Assembly: GCF_029960115.1 (NCBI RefSeq) | Contig: NZ_JASCOZ010000016.1 | Span: 1-45,756 of the forward strand | Reading direction: 5' to 3' | Length of the DNA: 45,756 nt | From: Stenotrophomonas sp. PS02289 | Lineage (GTDB): Bacteria; Pseudomonadota; Gammaproteobacteria; Xanthomonadales; Xanthomonadaceae | Part shown: positions 1-8,312 of the stretch, in pieces | How the letters are laid out: every line of letters starts with the position of its first letter | How positions within the stretch are numbered: the first letter of the stretch is position 1 | Program-made: the position numbers and the translations under genes | Notes under the pieces: model-generated | What the model was told of the DNA's origin: nothing | Databases searched by the model: none | Seen by the model: only the letters and a program-made list of their open reading frames with translations

Positions 1-320
1 GCAGGGCGGCACTGGCGGCGGCGGACCCCATCGGCGGGGCCGACGTGGACAGCGCCCTGCACCGGGGACCCGGCGCGCGTACGCGCAGCCAGGGCGACCC
101 GGGGCAGTGGGAAGCGCTGCTGTCGGCCTGGGCGAGGCAACGCTTGGCCGAAGGGGCCGAAGGGCTGCACGCGCAGGTGCGCGAGCGCGTGGACCAGGCC
201 CTGCTGGAGGCCGCGTTGCAGATCACCCACGGCCGCCGCGCCGAAGCGGCGGCACGGCTGGGGCTGGGCCGCAACACCTTGACCCGCAAGCTGGGCGCGG
301 GTCGCCGTCGCGGCGGATGA
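1..320 (+). CDS. NtrC-like sigma-54 response regulator, C-terminal fragment
   Basis: The gene is open from the left edge in the frame that ends at TGA 318-320, so only about the last 105 residues are visible. The final 45 residues look like a Fis-type helix-turn-helix: an acidic and alanine-rich helix (ALLEAALQITHGRRAEAA), then ARLGLGRNTLTRKL. This is the usual C-terminus of NtrC/GlnG, which activates sigma-54 promoters under nitrogen limitation. The receiver and AAA+ domains lie outside the window, so NtrC rather than another Fis-type enhancer-binding protein is an inference from the RNTLTRKL ending. The stretch before the helix-turn-helix is a low-complexity linker rich in Ala, Gly and Arg. 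Confidence 0.72.
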   Translation, partial: RAALAAADPIGGADVDSALHRGPGARTRSQGDPGQWEALLSAWARQRLAEGAEGLHAQVRERVDQALLEAALQITHGRRAEAAARLGLGRNTLTRKLGAGRRRGG

Positions 321-413
321 ATGCCCTGTTCATGGGTGTAACACGCACGTGGTGGTCGCTTTCATGATCCATGGACAGCGCCGCCGTTAGTTTGGAAATA
401 CAAGGAGTCTTCC

Positions 414-980
414 ATGCGCAGTACCCGAATTCTCATTGGCAGCGCCGCGCTGCTGGCACTGAGCGCGTGCAGCAGCACGCCGCCACCGCCGCCGCCGGCC
501 CCGCCGATGCCCACCATCAGCACGGCGAAGATGGCTGAGGTCAACATGTCGCCGGCCTCGGCCAGCATCGTGAGCGGCCGCCTGGCGGTGGTGCCCGATG
601 CCCGTGGCGTGCATATCACCGGCGTGATCGGCGGCCTGCAGCCGCTGCAGACGGCGGCGTTCCACGCGCATGAGCGCGGCGACTGCAGTGCCGTGGATGC
701 CGCCAGTGCCGGCGCGCACTTCAATCCCACCCAGCAGCCGCATGGCCGCACCACGGGTGGCGCGCATCACCTGGGTGACATGGACAACCTGCGCGCCGAC
801 GCGCAGGGCCGGGTCAATGTGGATGTGCGCCTGCCGGGGGTCACGCTTGGTGGTGGTGCACCCAATGACATCGCCGGGCGCGCCTTGATCGTGCACGCCA
901 ATGCCGACGATTACCGTAGCCAGCCCGCCGGCAATGCCGGTGCCCGCGTTTCCTGTGGCGTCATCCGGGTCACGCGCTGA
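414..980 (+). CDS. sodC: Cu/Zn superoxide dismutase, lipoprotein, first of a tandem pair
   Basis: This 188-residue protein converts superoxide to peroxide and oxygen in the periplasm. A lipobox (LSAC, Cys19) implies lipid anchoring, followed by a run of six prolines as a tether. All metal ligands of the family can be placed: His84 and His86 (FHAHERGDC), bridging His102, His110, His119 and Asp122 (HHLGD), and His161 (IVHAN). The structural disulfide would be Cys91-Cys181. The start is set by a clear AAGGAG site 6 bases before ATG 414. The second sodC follows after 51 bases with no terminator, so the two are probably co-transcribed. The copies are well diverged, with Cys and metal ligands conserved but the N-terminal linkers unrelated. 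Confidence 0.93.
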   Translation: MRSTRILIGSAALLALSACSSTPPPPPPAPPMPTISTAKMAEVNMSPASASIVSGRLAVVPDARGVHITGVIGGLQPLQTAAFHAHERGDCSAVDAASAGAHFNPTQQPHGRTTGGAHHLGDMDNLRADAQGRVNVDVRLPGVTLGGGAPNDIAGRALIVHANADDYRSQPAGNAGARVSCGVIRVTR

Positions 981-1031
981 CGCGCGTTCGGTTTCGCTAC
1001 TTCACTCTGTTGTATCTGCAAGGAGATTCAC

Positions 1032-1652
1032 ATGCGTCTGATCCATACCGCGTTGTTCGCCGCCATTGCCACGATTGGCCTGACCGCCTGCAACAAGCCG
1101 GCTGAAACGACTCCGGAAGCCACCCCGGCCGCCGATGCCACTGCTGCCGCCAACGACGCGCCGCCGGCGATGATGAGCAGCGACGCGCACGCCAACCACA
1201 CCGCGATGGCCGAGCTGGCCCCGACCCAGGGCAACGACGTCAAGGGCAGCATCACCTTCAGCGTGGTGGACGGCAAGGTGCACGCGAAGGGCGAAGTCAC
1301 CGGCCTGAAGCCGAACAGCGAGCACGGCTTCCACATTCATGAAACCGGCGACTGCAGCGCGCCCGATGGTGCCAGCGCGGGTGGCCACTTCAACCCGGGT
1401 AAGGAAGACCACGGCAGCGTGGCAGCCGCTCCGCACCACGGCGGTGACATGCCGAACATCAAGGCGGATGCGGAAGGCAAGGCCGTGGTCGACACCAATG
1501 TCTCGACCAACGTCAACATCGGCGAGGGCAATGACTTCGACATCATCGGCCGTGGCCTGATCGTCCATGCTGACCCGGACGACTACAAGACCCAGCCGAC
1601 CGGCAACGCCGGTGCCCGCCTGGCCTGTGCGGTCATCAAGGCTCCGCAGTAA
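1032..1652 (+). CDS. sodC: Cu/Zn superoxide dismutase, lipoprotein, second of a tandem pair
   Basis: This 206-residue Cu/Zn superoxide dismutase has a lipobox (LTAC, Cys20), so it should be a periplasm-facing lipoprotein. A long Ala/Thr/Pro linker contains a short Met/His cluster (MMSSDAHANH, about residues 47-56), which in some bacterial SodC proteins helps acquire metal; that role here is inference. Ligands are His101, His103, His119, His127, His136, Asp139 and His179, with the disulfide Cys108-Cys199. It is closer than the upstream copy to the typical bacterial sequence (GFHIHETGDCS). AAGGAG lies 6 bases before the ATG. A strong terminator at 1691-1720 ends the pair. Confidence 0.95.
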   Translation: MRLIHTALFAAIATIGLTACNKPAETTPEATPAADATAAANDAPPAMMSSDAHANHTAMAELAPTQGNDVKGSITFSVVDGKVHAKGEVTGLKPNSEHGFHIHETGDCSAPDGASAGGHFNPGKEDHGSVAAAPHHGGDMPNIKADAEGKAVVDTNVSTNVNIGEGNDFDIIGRGLIVHADPDDYKTQPTGNAGARLACAVIKAPQ

Positions 1653-1690
1653 GGATGCGCTGACGCGCATGGCGCGTCAGTACGCAAAGA

Positions 1691-1720
1691 ACAACGCCGG
1701 CGAAAGCCGGCGTTGTTTTT
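1691..1720 (+). terminator. Rho-independent terminator after the sodC pair
   Basis: An 11-base perfect stem (ACAACGCCGGC and its complement) closes on a GAAA tetraloop and is followed by a T run at 1715-1720. The T run favours plus-strand termination after sodC. The TTA that forms the stop codon of the convergent minus-strand gene (1719-1721) lies in the T tract, so the terminator begins inside the end of that gene's transcript. Confidence 0.9.
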
Positions 1721-2186
1721 ATCGGGGGTCCCGCGCCAGTACGCGTTTCATATACGCGTCCAGCAGTGCGCAGCCGACCTCCGTGCTTTCGCACAGGGTG
1801 GCCCAGGCCTGACGGCGATCCATCAGCTCGCGCGGAGGCACATAGGTGCGAAGGCGTGCGACCGAAGGTGCCATCACGTGAGGTTCGGTGAAGATGATCC
1901 ACGTGCGCGACTCAAAGTTCGGACTCGCGGCCAAGGACGCTTTGGTGGTCTGGTAGGCCAGCATGCCCGGCTCAAGCTTCAGCATTTCCAGTACTTCAAC
2001 GTCCTTGCGCGCGGGCAGCCCTTTAGTGAACCCGGCCACGCTGGTGTATTCCATCGGTTCCTTGTCGGGCTCATTGCCAAGAATGCGCACCTGCGATGCC
2101 GCACTGAACGTGGATGCCAGGCCGACGAGCAGCGCGGCGGTGGCGAAAAATCGAGCGGTGCGACGGGAGTTGACGTTGTTGGGCAT
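1719..2186 (-). CDS. secreted protein of unknown function, paralogue of 3017-3562
   Basis: The 155-residue product has an N-terminal export signal (basic residues, then ATAALLVGLASTFSAASQ). No known family was recognised. Visible motifs are MEYTSVAGFTKGLPARKDV in the middle and a C-terminal LCESTEVGCALL, a C-x6-C pair likely to form a disulfide in the periplasm. Both motifs recur in the 181-residue protein at 3017-3562. The open frame runs upstream to 2534, but that part overlaps the TonB-like gene; the ATG at 2186 is chosen because it gives a clean signal peptide and lies 5 bases after the TonB-like stop, which implies a two-gene operon. Confidence 0.75.
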   Translation of the reverse strand: MPNNVNSRRTARFFATAALLVGLASTFSAASQVRILGNEPDKEPMEYTSVAGFTKGLPARKDVEVLEMLKLEPGMLAYQTTKASLAASPNFESRTWIIFTEPHVMAPSVARLRTYVPPRELMDRRQAWATLCESTEVGCALLDAYMKRVLARDPR

Positions 2187-2191
2187 GGCGA

Positions 2192-2800
2192 TCAGTTCAG
2201 TGCGAAGGTGATAGGGGCATCCTGCGCCGGCTCGGTGCCGTCCACGGGGCCGCTGCAGTCGAAGGACCATTTCCTTCCTGCCTCGAGCGCGGCCTGGTCG
2301 AGGGCTTCGGAGCCACTGCTTTTGGCGACGTAGACCTTGCGTGCCAGCTGGCGGTCGCCCTGCGGTTGCAGGCCGAGCAGGACCTGGCCCTGCACGCCGG
2401 CGCGGAACGTCTTGGGCGGATAGCGGGGCGGGTTGTAGTTCTTGCTGGTGATGTTCAGCTGGCACTGCTGCGCGGGATGGTGCAGCACCCATTCGGCCAC
2501 GCCACCCTGCTTGCCCTGGCACTGATAGCGCCAAAGCAACGCGCTTCTGCGTGCTGGCTCAGGGTCCTGGCTGCTTTCGACCGCCACTTCGGTTGCGCGG
2601 CCATCGGGACCCACGGTCACTTTCAGGCGGACATCATGTGCCGGAAGCAGCTCCTTCCTGTACTCCGGTTTGCCGACCGAGGCAGGAAACTCTGTCATCG
2701 AATCGGGAATCACCTCGCAGGTGGCCGCGGCCATCGCGGATCCCGGCAGCAGCGCGGCGGACAACAGGGCCAGCACGTGGCCACGGGGCAGGATCGACAT
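2192..2800 (-). CDS. secreted protein with TonB-type C-terminal domain
   Basis: The 202-residue product starts with a signal peptide ending near AMAAATC. The C-terminal half has the hallmark TonB C-terminal pattern: NPPRYPP, then GVQGQVLLGLQPQGD, KVYVAKSSGSEALDQAALEAGRKWSF. A degenerate copy of the same pattern (VRLKVTVGPDGRATEVAVESS) sits in the first half. Cysteines occur at CEVIP, YQCQG, QQCQL and FDCSG. There is no proline-rich linker and the export signal looks cleavable rather than anchoring, so this is probably a free periplasmic TonB-like domain and not the classical energy transducer. The start is supported by AAGGAAGAGAG just before the ATG. The 155-residue unknown protein follows 5 bases downstream. 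Confidence 0.75.
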   Translation of the reverse strand: MSILPRGHVLALLSAALLPGSAMAAATCEVIPDSMTEFPASVGKPEYRKELLPAHDVRLKVTVGPDGRATEVAVESSQDPEPARRSALLWRYQCQGKQGGVAEWVLHHPAQQCQLNITSKNYNPPRYPPKTFRAGVQGQVLLGLQPQGDRQLARKVYVAKSSGSEALDQAALEAGRKWSFDCSGPVDGTEPAQDAPITFALN

Positions 2801-3016
2801 CTCTCTTCCTTGTGCTTGTGGAGGTCTACCCATGCCTTCCACGCGCGGGTCATTCAAGTATAACGACCATCCGCGTACGGACTTTAGATTGCGACATGTT
2901 CGTGGGTTCGCACCACGGCGGACGTCCATTCACAGCGCCAGCGAAATCCGGCCGTGCTTCGTCAAAGCAGTGCGCTTTGATTAAACCTTACTGGTGGATT
3001 GCACGACGCAAATGGT

Positions 3017-3562
3017 TCACTCGTCCTGCGCGTCTCTCAAGGCAGGAATCATCGACCTGCGCACCGCGTGCAGCTCCGCACAGGCCTCCGCCTCCCCCTC
3101 GCACAGCAGTCCCAATCGACTGGTGACGTGGGTTATCCCGTCCGGTCCGGTTACCGCGTGATCGTGCACACGCAGGACGGCCGGTGCCGCCGGATGCGGG
3201 GATGCCAACAGCATCCAGGAAATGCGATCACCGTCGCGCACCGTCTGCTCACCGAGCGGAACATTCCACAGCGGATCGGGGTCATTGGTATAGAAACTGC
3301 CGCCATCGAGGGCGGGCCGGGCAGTATCTGGAACCACGCCCTTGCGAGCGGGCAACTCCCGGAGGAACTCAGCGGCGCTGGCGAACTCCATTGAGCTGTC
3401 GTCGGCCAGCAGCTCATGCGTCGGTGCGCCCATACTCTTCAGTTCGGCCAGCCGCTCGGTGGCCGTCAGCGGTGCGCTGTCGCTTTGAGCGCAGGCGACT
3501 GTCGGCAGCATCATCAGGACCATCGCCGCTGCCACTGCGGTCCATGCAGGGCTTGGTTTCAT
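3017..3562 (-). CDS. secreted protein of unknown function, paralogue of 1719-2186
   Basis: The 181-residue product has a signal peptide (VAAAMVLMMLPTVACAQS, cleavage after ACA). The body shares three blocks with the protein at 1719-2186: MEFASAAEFLRELPARKGV against MEYTSVAGFTKGLPARKDV, ISWMLLASPHPAAPAVLRV against TWIIFTEPHVMAPSVARLR, and LCEGEAEACAEL against LCESTEVGCALL, including the C-x6-C pair. The ATG at 3562 overlaps the upstream gene's TGA (ATGA, 3559-3562), which fixes the start and suggests translational coupling to the 295-residue protein. No function can be assigned. Confidence 0.78.
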   Translation of the reverse strand: MKPSPAWTAVAAAMVLMMLPTVACAQSDSAPLTATERLAELKSMGAPTHELLADDSSMEFASAAEFLRELPARKGVVPDTARPALDGGSFYTNDPDPLWNVPLGEQTVRDGDRISWMLLASPHPAAPAVLRVHDHAVTGPDGITHVTSRLGLLCEGEAEACAELHAVRRSMIPALRDAQDE

Positions 3563-4446
3563 CGCGCCAGCAGCTCGCGCGGCTCCTGGCCCGGTTCGCA
3601 ATGCACGAACAGCACCGGCAGCCCGTGGGCTTCCAGCACCGCGGCCATCTGCCGCTGCCGCATCAGGTACTGGTCGTAGATGCCCTGCAGACGCTCGCAG
3701 TCACCGGTGCCGTGGTTGTAGAAGTTGCACCAGCCGGCCGGGTCGAACAGCGCCATACGCACTTCGCCGTCAGCGTATCGAAGCAGCGGCTCCGGCGCGG
3801 CATCCAGCCATTCTTCGGCCTGCGGGGCCAGCACGGCGGTTTCAATCAGCGGCCACAGCGCGGCCAGGCCCTGGTTGTCGTACTGCATCGACATCATCGC
3901 GGCCAGGTCGTTCACGGTGAAGTACCGCGCGTGCTCGATCTGCGCCCCAAAGGCGTTCTGCGTCAGCAGGGCGGTGTCCGCCCCGGCCATGCCCTGGGCC
4001 AGCAGGACGTCTTCCAGCGCCTCGGCCACGGCCTGGGTCTGGGCCACTTCGCTGCCGGTCAGCACGAACGGCACCACCCGCAGGCCACCGCCGGTGAGGG
4101 TGGCATCGGCCTGCAGCGGCAGCGGAATCTCGCCGTCTTCGCTGGTGCCGAACGCCAGCAGGCGCGGGCCTTCGTTGCGGCCCGGGGCGCGCATCTGCAG
4201 CTCTTCCAGGCGACGGTGAATGGGCCAGCCCGGGCGCAATACCTCGGCCGGATCGAAATGGGCTCCGAAGAACACCAGGTCCAGCCCGCTTGCGCCGGGG
4301 ACCAGCTTGGCCAGGTCGCGGCCGATGCGTTCGGCCAGTTCGCCAGCCTGGGCGGACGACAGCGCCGCGTGGCGCGGGGCGTCGCCGCCGGCCAGTTCCA
4401 GTGCCAGTACGCCTAGGGCATTCATGCCGGGGTCGGGTTTGCTCAT
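3559..4446 (-). CDS. conserved-looking cytoplasmic protein of unknown function
   Basis: The product is 295 residues, without signal peptide or membrane segment. It reads as a globular soluble protein with acidic character, with stretches such as LDLVFFGAHFDPAEVLRPGWPIHRRLEELQ in segments near residues 60-90, GGGLRVVPFVLTG near 120, and a C-terminal region rich in Trp, Tyr and Cys (GWCNFYNHGTGDCERLQ). I could not place it in a family. It is coupled by ATGA overlap to the secreted protein downstream. It faces the thiolase gene divergently across 92 bases. An in-frame ATG seven codons downstream is an alternative start; neither has a strong ribosome binding site. Confidence 0.7.
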   Translation of the reverse strand: MSKPDPGMNALGVLALELAGGDAPRHAALSSAQAGELAERIGRDLAKLVPGASGLDLVFFGAHFDPAEVLRPGWPIHRRLEELQMRAPGRNEGPRLLAFGTSEDGEIPLPLQADATLTGGGLRVVPFVLTGSEVAQTQAVAEALEDVLLAQGMAGADTALLTQNAFGAQIEHARYFTVNDLAAMMSMQYDNQGLAALWPLIETAVLAPQAEEWLDAAPEPLLRYADGEVRMALFDPAGWCNFYNHGTGDCERLQGIYDQYLMRQRQMAAVLEAHGLPVLFVHCEPGQEPRELLAR

Positions 4447-4538
4447 GGTTTCACGGTTGGCCCATCACAGGGCGGCAGCTACACTTGGCTCCATTATGCC
4501 TGCTCCTTCGTGCAGGCCATGTTGCAGACACCCCTTCC

Positions 4539-5834
4539 ATGTCAGGTATGCCCATGCCCAACGCTCGTCCCGTCGCCATCCTTGGTGGTGTCCGCATTCC
4601 GTTCTGCCGGCAGAACACCGCGTATTCGGATGTCGGCAACCTCGGCATGTCGGTGCGCACACTGGGCGCGCTGGTCGAACGTTTCGGCCTGCACGGCCAG
4701 CAGCTGGGCGAAGTGGCGATGGGTGCGGTGATCAAGCACTCCAGCGACTGGAACCTCGGCCGCGAAGCGACGCTGTCCTCGGGCCTGTCCCCGCTTACCC
4801 CGGGCATCACCCTGCAGCGCGCCTGCGGCACTTCGCTGGACACGATCATCACCGTGGCCAACAAGATCGCGCTGGGCCAGATTGAATCGGGCATCGGCGG
4901 CGGTTCGGACACCACGTCCGACGTGCCGATCGTGTACGGCAAGAAGCTGCGCGCGCGCCTGCTGGCGGCCAATCGCGCCAAGAGCACCGGCGACAAGATC
5001 AAAGCGCTGACTTCCGGCTTCAAGTTCAGCGAGCTCAAACCGGAATTCCCGGGCGTGGCCGAGCCGCGCACCGGCAAGAGCATGGGTGACCACTGCGAGG
5101 ACATGGCCAAGGAATGGAACATCGCCCGCGATTCGCAGGACGAGTGGGCCGTTTCCTCGCACAAGAAGCTGGCCGCCGCCTATGAGCGTGGCTTTTTCAA
5201 CGACCTGATCGCGCCGTTCCGCGGCGTGGAGCGCGACAACATCCTGCGCGCGGATACCTCGCTGGAAAAGCTCGCCACGCTGAAGCCGGCGTTCGACAAG
5301 GTCTCCGGTCGCGGCACGCTGACCGCGGCCAATTCCACCCCGCTCACCGACGGTGCGGCGGCGGTGCTGCTGGCCAGCGAGGAATGGGCGCGCGCCCACG
5401 GTCACGAGCCGCTGGCCTACCTGCGCGATTCACAGGTGTCGGCGGTGGATTTCGTGCACGGCGAGGGCCTGCTGATGGCTCCCACCATTGCCGTGCCGGA
5501 AATGCTCAAGCGCAATGGCCTCACGCTGCAGGATTTCGACATCTACGAGATCCATGAAGCCTTCGCCGCACAGGTGCTGTGCACCCTGCGTGCGTGGGAA
5601 AGTGAAGACTACTGCCGCAACCGCCTGGGCCTGGATGCGCCGTTGGGCCGTATCGACCCGGAAAAGATCAACCCGCTGGGTTCGTCGCTGGCCACGGGCC
5701 ATCCGTTCGCCGCGACGGGCGCACGCGTGATCGCGACGGCGGCCAAGCAGCTGGCCGAACGCGGCGGTGGCCGCGCGCTGGTGTCGATCTGCACCGCCGG
5801 TGGCATGGGCGTGGTGGCGATCGTCGAGCGTTGA
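4539..5834 (+). CDS. acetyl-CoA C-acyltransferase, FadI-type thiolase
   Basis: This 431-residue thiolase cleaves or condenses acyl-CoA with CoA, as in fatty acid beta-oxidation or acetoacetyl-CoA formation. The nucleophile is Cys96 (LQRACGTSL), with His388 (GHPFAATGAR) and Cys418 (ICTAGGMG) completing the active site and His339 (YEIHEAFAAQ) in the oxyanion region. Length, the TLTAANSTPLTDGAAAV segment and the HEAFAAQ motif match the FadI branch more than the shorter PhaA/AtoB branch. No fadJ partner lies nearby, so a stand-alone acetyl-CoA acetyltransferase role is possible. Three in-frame ATGs (4539, 4548, 4554) compete as starts; the first is used. A terminator follows at 5853-5884. Confidence 0.9.
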   Translation: MSGMPMPNARPVAILGGVRIPFCRQNTAYSDVGNLGMSVRTLGALVERFGLHGQQLGEVAMGAVIKHSSDWNLGREATLSSGLSPLTPGITLQRACGTSLDTIITVANKIALGQIESGIGGGSDTTSDVPIVYGKKLRARLLAANRAKSTGDKIKALTSGFKFSELKPEFPGVAEPRTGKSMGDHCEDMAKEWNIARDSQDEWAVSSHKKLAAAYERGFFNDLIAPFRGVERDNILRADTSLEKLATLKPAFDKVSGRGTLTAANSTPLTDGAAAVLLASEEWARAHGHEPLAYLRDSQVSAVDFVHGEGLLMAPTIAVPEMLKRNGLTLQDFDIYEIHEAFAAQVLCTLRAWESEDYCRNRLGLDAPLGRIDPEKINPLGSSLATGHPFAATGARVIATAAKQLAERGGGRALVSICTAGGMGVVAIVER

Positions 5835-5852
5835 TCGACGAATCGCAGAAAT

Positions 5853-5884
5853 AAAAGAGGCCGCCAAAGAGGCGGCCTTTTTTG
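5853..5884 (+). terminator. terminator between thiolase and hemY
   Basis: Arms GGCCGCC (5859-5865) and GGCGGCC (5871-5877) with loop AAAGA are followed by six Ts and preceded by four As, so it can work in both directions for the convergent thiolase and heme operon. Confidence 0.9.
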
Positions 5885-5900
5885 TGTCCGGGGCTACCGA

Positions 5901-7223
5901 TTACGGTTCGCGTCGATTCCCGAACGCGTCATGATCCACCGGATGGTCCAGCACCGGTGCTGGTTCGCTCATCAGTGACTGTTCTTCCACCGTAGCCCGT
6001 TCCGGCACCACGGCAGCCACCGGTGCGGCGGCCGCGTCGGCGCGCGCCAGGGCCACGCTGTCTTCCCCGCGCTGCTGGCGCAGCGCATTGCCGAAGCACT
6101 GCGCGGCCAACGTCGGTTCGCCTCGGGCGATGAACACCTGGCCCAGCGCTTCCCATGCATCCGGGCCTGCACCGGCGGCAATCGCGCGGTGCAGGTAATC
6201 CTCGGCCTGCACATGTTCGCCCTGGCGTGCGGCAATGCGACCCAGCGCCAGCAGCAGCGCCGGGCTGCCGGGTTGCTGGCCGAGCCAGCGCTGCAGGTTG
6301 CTCTGGCGGGTGGCCAGCTTCTCCACCGGCATCTGCCCGTACAGCGTGACCAGCGATTCGTCCCAGCGGGTGTCCAGCGCCTGTTCCAGGTTCAGCAGGG
6401 CCGGCTCTTCCCAGTCCAGCGCGACCGCGCGCAGCGCATAGGCGCTGACCACGTCGGGGTCGCTGCGCAGCGCCTTCGGGGTGGCTTCCCACTGCGCGGC
6501 GAGTGCGTTGACGTCGGCGGCTTCCAGCAGCGACTGCGCGGCCAGGCGATTTTCCAGCTCGGCCATGTCCTCGTCGGGCAGGATCTTCTGCTTGCGCAGC
6601 GCACCGAGCTGGCCATACGCCTCGTGTGCGCGGCCGGCGCGGGCCAACGCCTCGGTGCGCAGCCACAGGCCACGCGGCGGCAGCGGCTGTACGCCCGGCG
6701 CGTCCAACGCGTTGATCGCATCCACCGGACGCTCCAGCTGCAGCAGGCGCTCGGCCTGCATCAGGGCGTAGCCGGTGGCGTCCGCGGTGGCCAGCCGCTG
6801 CAGGTACTGCTCAACGCTGGCGGCATCATTGCGCGCCTCGGCACTGCGGATCGCCGTGGTCAGCGCCACTGCGCTGACTTCGGTGTCTTCAGCAGCACTC
6901 ACCAGCGACTTCTCCGCGCGCTGCCAGTGCCCGTATTCGTGCGCCTGCAGGCCGTCGATCAACTTCACCCGGCCCTGCTTGCGGCGGTAGCGGCCCCACG
7001 CCCGGAACGGCGAGGACGCCAGGCTCCACAACAGCCACAGCACCAGTAAGGCCACCAGCACCATCAGTGCCACCTGCGGCACGCTGGAGCGGTAATCGAT
7101 GCCGCCGTGGCGGAAAATCACCTCGCCGTACTGGCGCAGCGACTCGGTGCCCAGCCATTGCGCGGCCACCACACCCAGCACCACGGCCAGCAGCAGGACC
7201 ACCACGGATTGAATCGGCTTCAT
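5901..7223 (-). CDS. hemY: HemY, TPR membrane protein linked to heme synthesis
   Basis: The 440-residue protein begins with two membrane helices (about residues 7-27 and 50-70, the second rich in Leu/Val/Trp), followed by the family signature SSPFRAWGRYRRKQGRVKLIDGL. The rest is helical repeats of TPR type (for example LQAHEYGHWQRAEKSL, GEHVQAEDYLHRAIAAG, GEPTLAAQCFGNALRQQ). It is last in the hemD-hemX-hemY order usual in gammaproteobacteria, 3 bases after hemX. The molecular role is unsettled; it is thought to organise late heme-pathway enzymes at the membrane. It is not the protoporphyrinogen oxidase that is also called HemY in Gram-positives. The C-terminal 50 residues are Ala/Val/Pro-rich and probably disordered. 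Confidence 0.92.
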   Translation of the reverse strand: MKPIQSVVVLLLAVVLGVVAAQWLGTESLRQYGEVIFRHGGIDYRSSVPQVALMVLVALLVLWLLWSLASSPFRAWGRYRRKQGRVKLIDGLQAHEYGHWQRAEKSLVSAAEDTEVSAVALTTAIRSAEARNDAASVEQYLQRLATADATGYALMQAERLLQLERPVDAINALDAPGVQPLPPRGLWLRTEALARAGRAHEAYGQLGALRKQKILPDEDMAELENRLAAQSLLEAADVNALAAQWEATPKALRSDPDVVSAYALRAVALDWEEPALLNLEQALDTRWDESLVTLYGQMPVEKLATRQSNLQRWLGQQPGSPALLLALGRIAARQGEHVQAEDYLHRAIAAGAGPDAWEALGQVFIARGEPTLAAQCFGNALRQQRGEDSVALARADAAAAPVAAVVPERATVEEQSLMSEPAPVLDHPVDHDAFGNRREP

Positions 7224-7226
7224 TGT

Positions 7227-8204
7227 CTAACTCCCGTCGCGCAAGGTGCGCAGTTGCTGCAGGGTGCTGCCCAGTTCGGGCAGGGCGGGGCGCAGCACGC
7301 TGGTGCGCAGTTGCCTCAGTTCAGCACGTCGCTCGCGCAGAGCGGGTGAATCCGGCCACAGACGCGGCAGCCACAGGCCCACTCTGTCCAGCGCCTGTTC
7401 AAACGCAACCTGGTCGCCGCGCTCCACGGCCGCGCGCGCCAGGGTCAATTCCAGTTGCAGCGAGTCCCACGCGGCCACGCGCTCGGCGCTGCTCAGCGGC
7501 CCCTGCGCTGCGGTGGGGGTGATGGTGACGAACGGAGCCAGCAGGGTGTGCCACCACGGCGTCGCCACCGCGCCGGCCGGCGCTTCCACCCGCTCGGGCA
7601 GCGCGGTCAGGGACTGGGCGAAGGTGCCCAACCGCTGCAGCACGCCGGTACGCACGCCGGGGCCAAGGGTGTCCAGCGCGTTGCGCTCCTGCATCAGCGC
7701 CTGGCGCAGGTTGAGGTAATCGTTGCCCTGCACATCCTCCAGCGCGGTGGCGGCCAGCGCATACAGGCGCTTGGCTCCGTCCACGTCGTCGGCATAGGCC
7801 AGGCGCTGCCCGGCCTGGCTCAGCAGCAGTTCCGTCTCTTCCAGCTGCAGTGCCTGTGCACTATGGCGGGTGCTGTCGGCCAGCTTGGCCAGGTTTTCCT
7901 CGAGCAGCGCGCTGCGCTGGCTCAGGCCCAGCATTTCATCGCGCAGCACCCGGTTGGTGGCGGCGGCGTCCTGCACCCGCTGCGAGGTGGAGCGCTGGTC
8001 GCGACGCAGTGCTTCCAGGCTGTCGCTCAGCCCCTGCACCAGCAAGGCGGCTTCGGCCTCGCGCTGGGCACTTCGGGTCTGCTGCGCCTGCCATTGGCTC
8101 CAGCCCCACCAGCCGGCCGCGCCTGCACCGACCGCGACCACGGCCAGTGGCACGATCCAGCGCAGGGCAGGGCGGTGTGGCGGAGGTGATTCAAGCTCAT
8201 TCAT
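7227..8204 (-). CDS. hemX: HemX, membrane-anchored protein of the heme operon
   Basis: The 325-residue product has a short Pro-rich cytoplasmic start, one membrane helix (LRWIVPLAVVAVGAGAAGWW, about residues 15-34), a coiled-coil stretch (QREAEAALLVQGLSDSLEAL onward to about 110) and a helical HemX domain with the typical segment ELLLSQAGQRLAYADDVDGA. Older annotation calls this family uroporphyrinogen-III methyltransferase, but no SAM-binding methylase motif is present. The ATG at 8204 is chosen because AAGGA lies 7 bases upstream; the frame is open to 8261. It lies 108 bases after hemD and 3 bases before hemY. Confidence 0.9.
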   Translation of the reverse strand: MNELESPPPHRPALRWIVPLAVVAVGAGAAGWWGWSQWQAQQTRSAQREAEAALLVQGLSDSLEALRRDQRSTSQRVQDAAATNRVLRDEMLGLSQRSALLEENLAKLADSTRHSAQALQLEETELLLSQAGQRLAYADDVDGAKRLYALAATALEDVQGNDYLNLRQALMQERNALDTLGPGVRTGVLQRLGTFAQSLTALPERVEAPAGAVATPWWHTLLAPFVTITPTAAQGPLSSAERVAAWDSLQLELTLARAAVERGDQVAFEQALDRVGLWLPRLWPDSPALRERRAELRQLRTSVLRPALPELGSTLQQLRTLRDGS

Positions 8205-8312
8205 GTACGCATCCTTGTCGTTCGCGCCGGTGTCTTCACGAGCTGGCGAGCGATCAGGCACACAGCATCGCCCGTCCGCCGCGCGGCCCGCAAGGCCACC
8301 GGTCTTCCCTGT

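Noticed and set aside
2962..2980. Hairpin TCAAAGC-N5-GCTTTGA between the two unknown secreted protein genes
   Set aside because: It is 7 bases long with no T run in either direction, so neither a terminator nor a specific operator can be supported.
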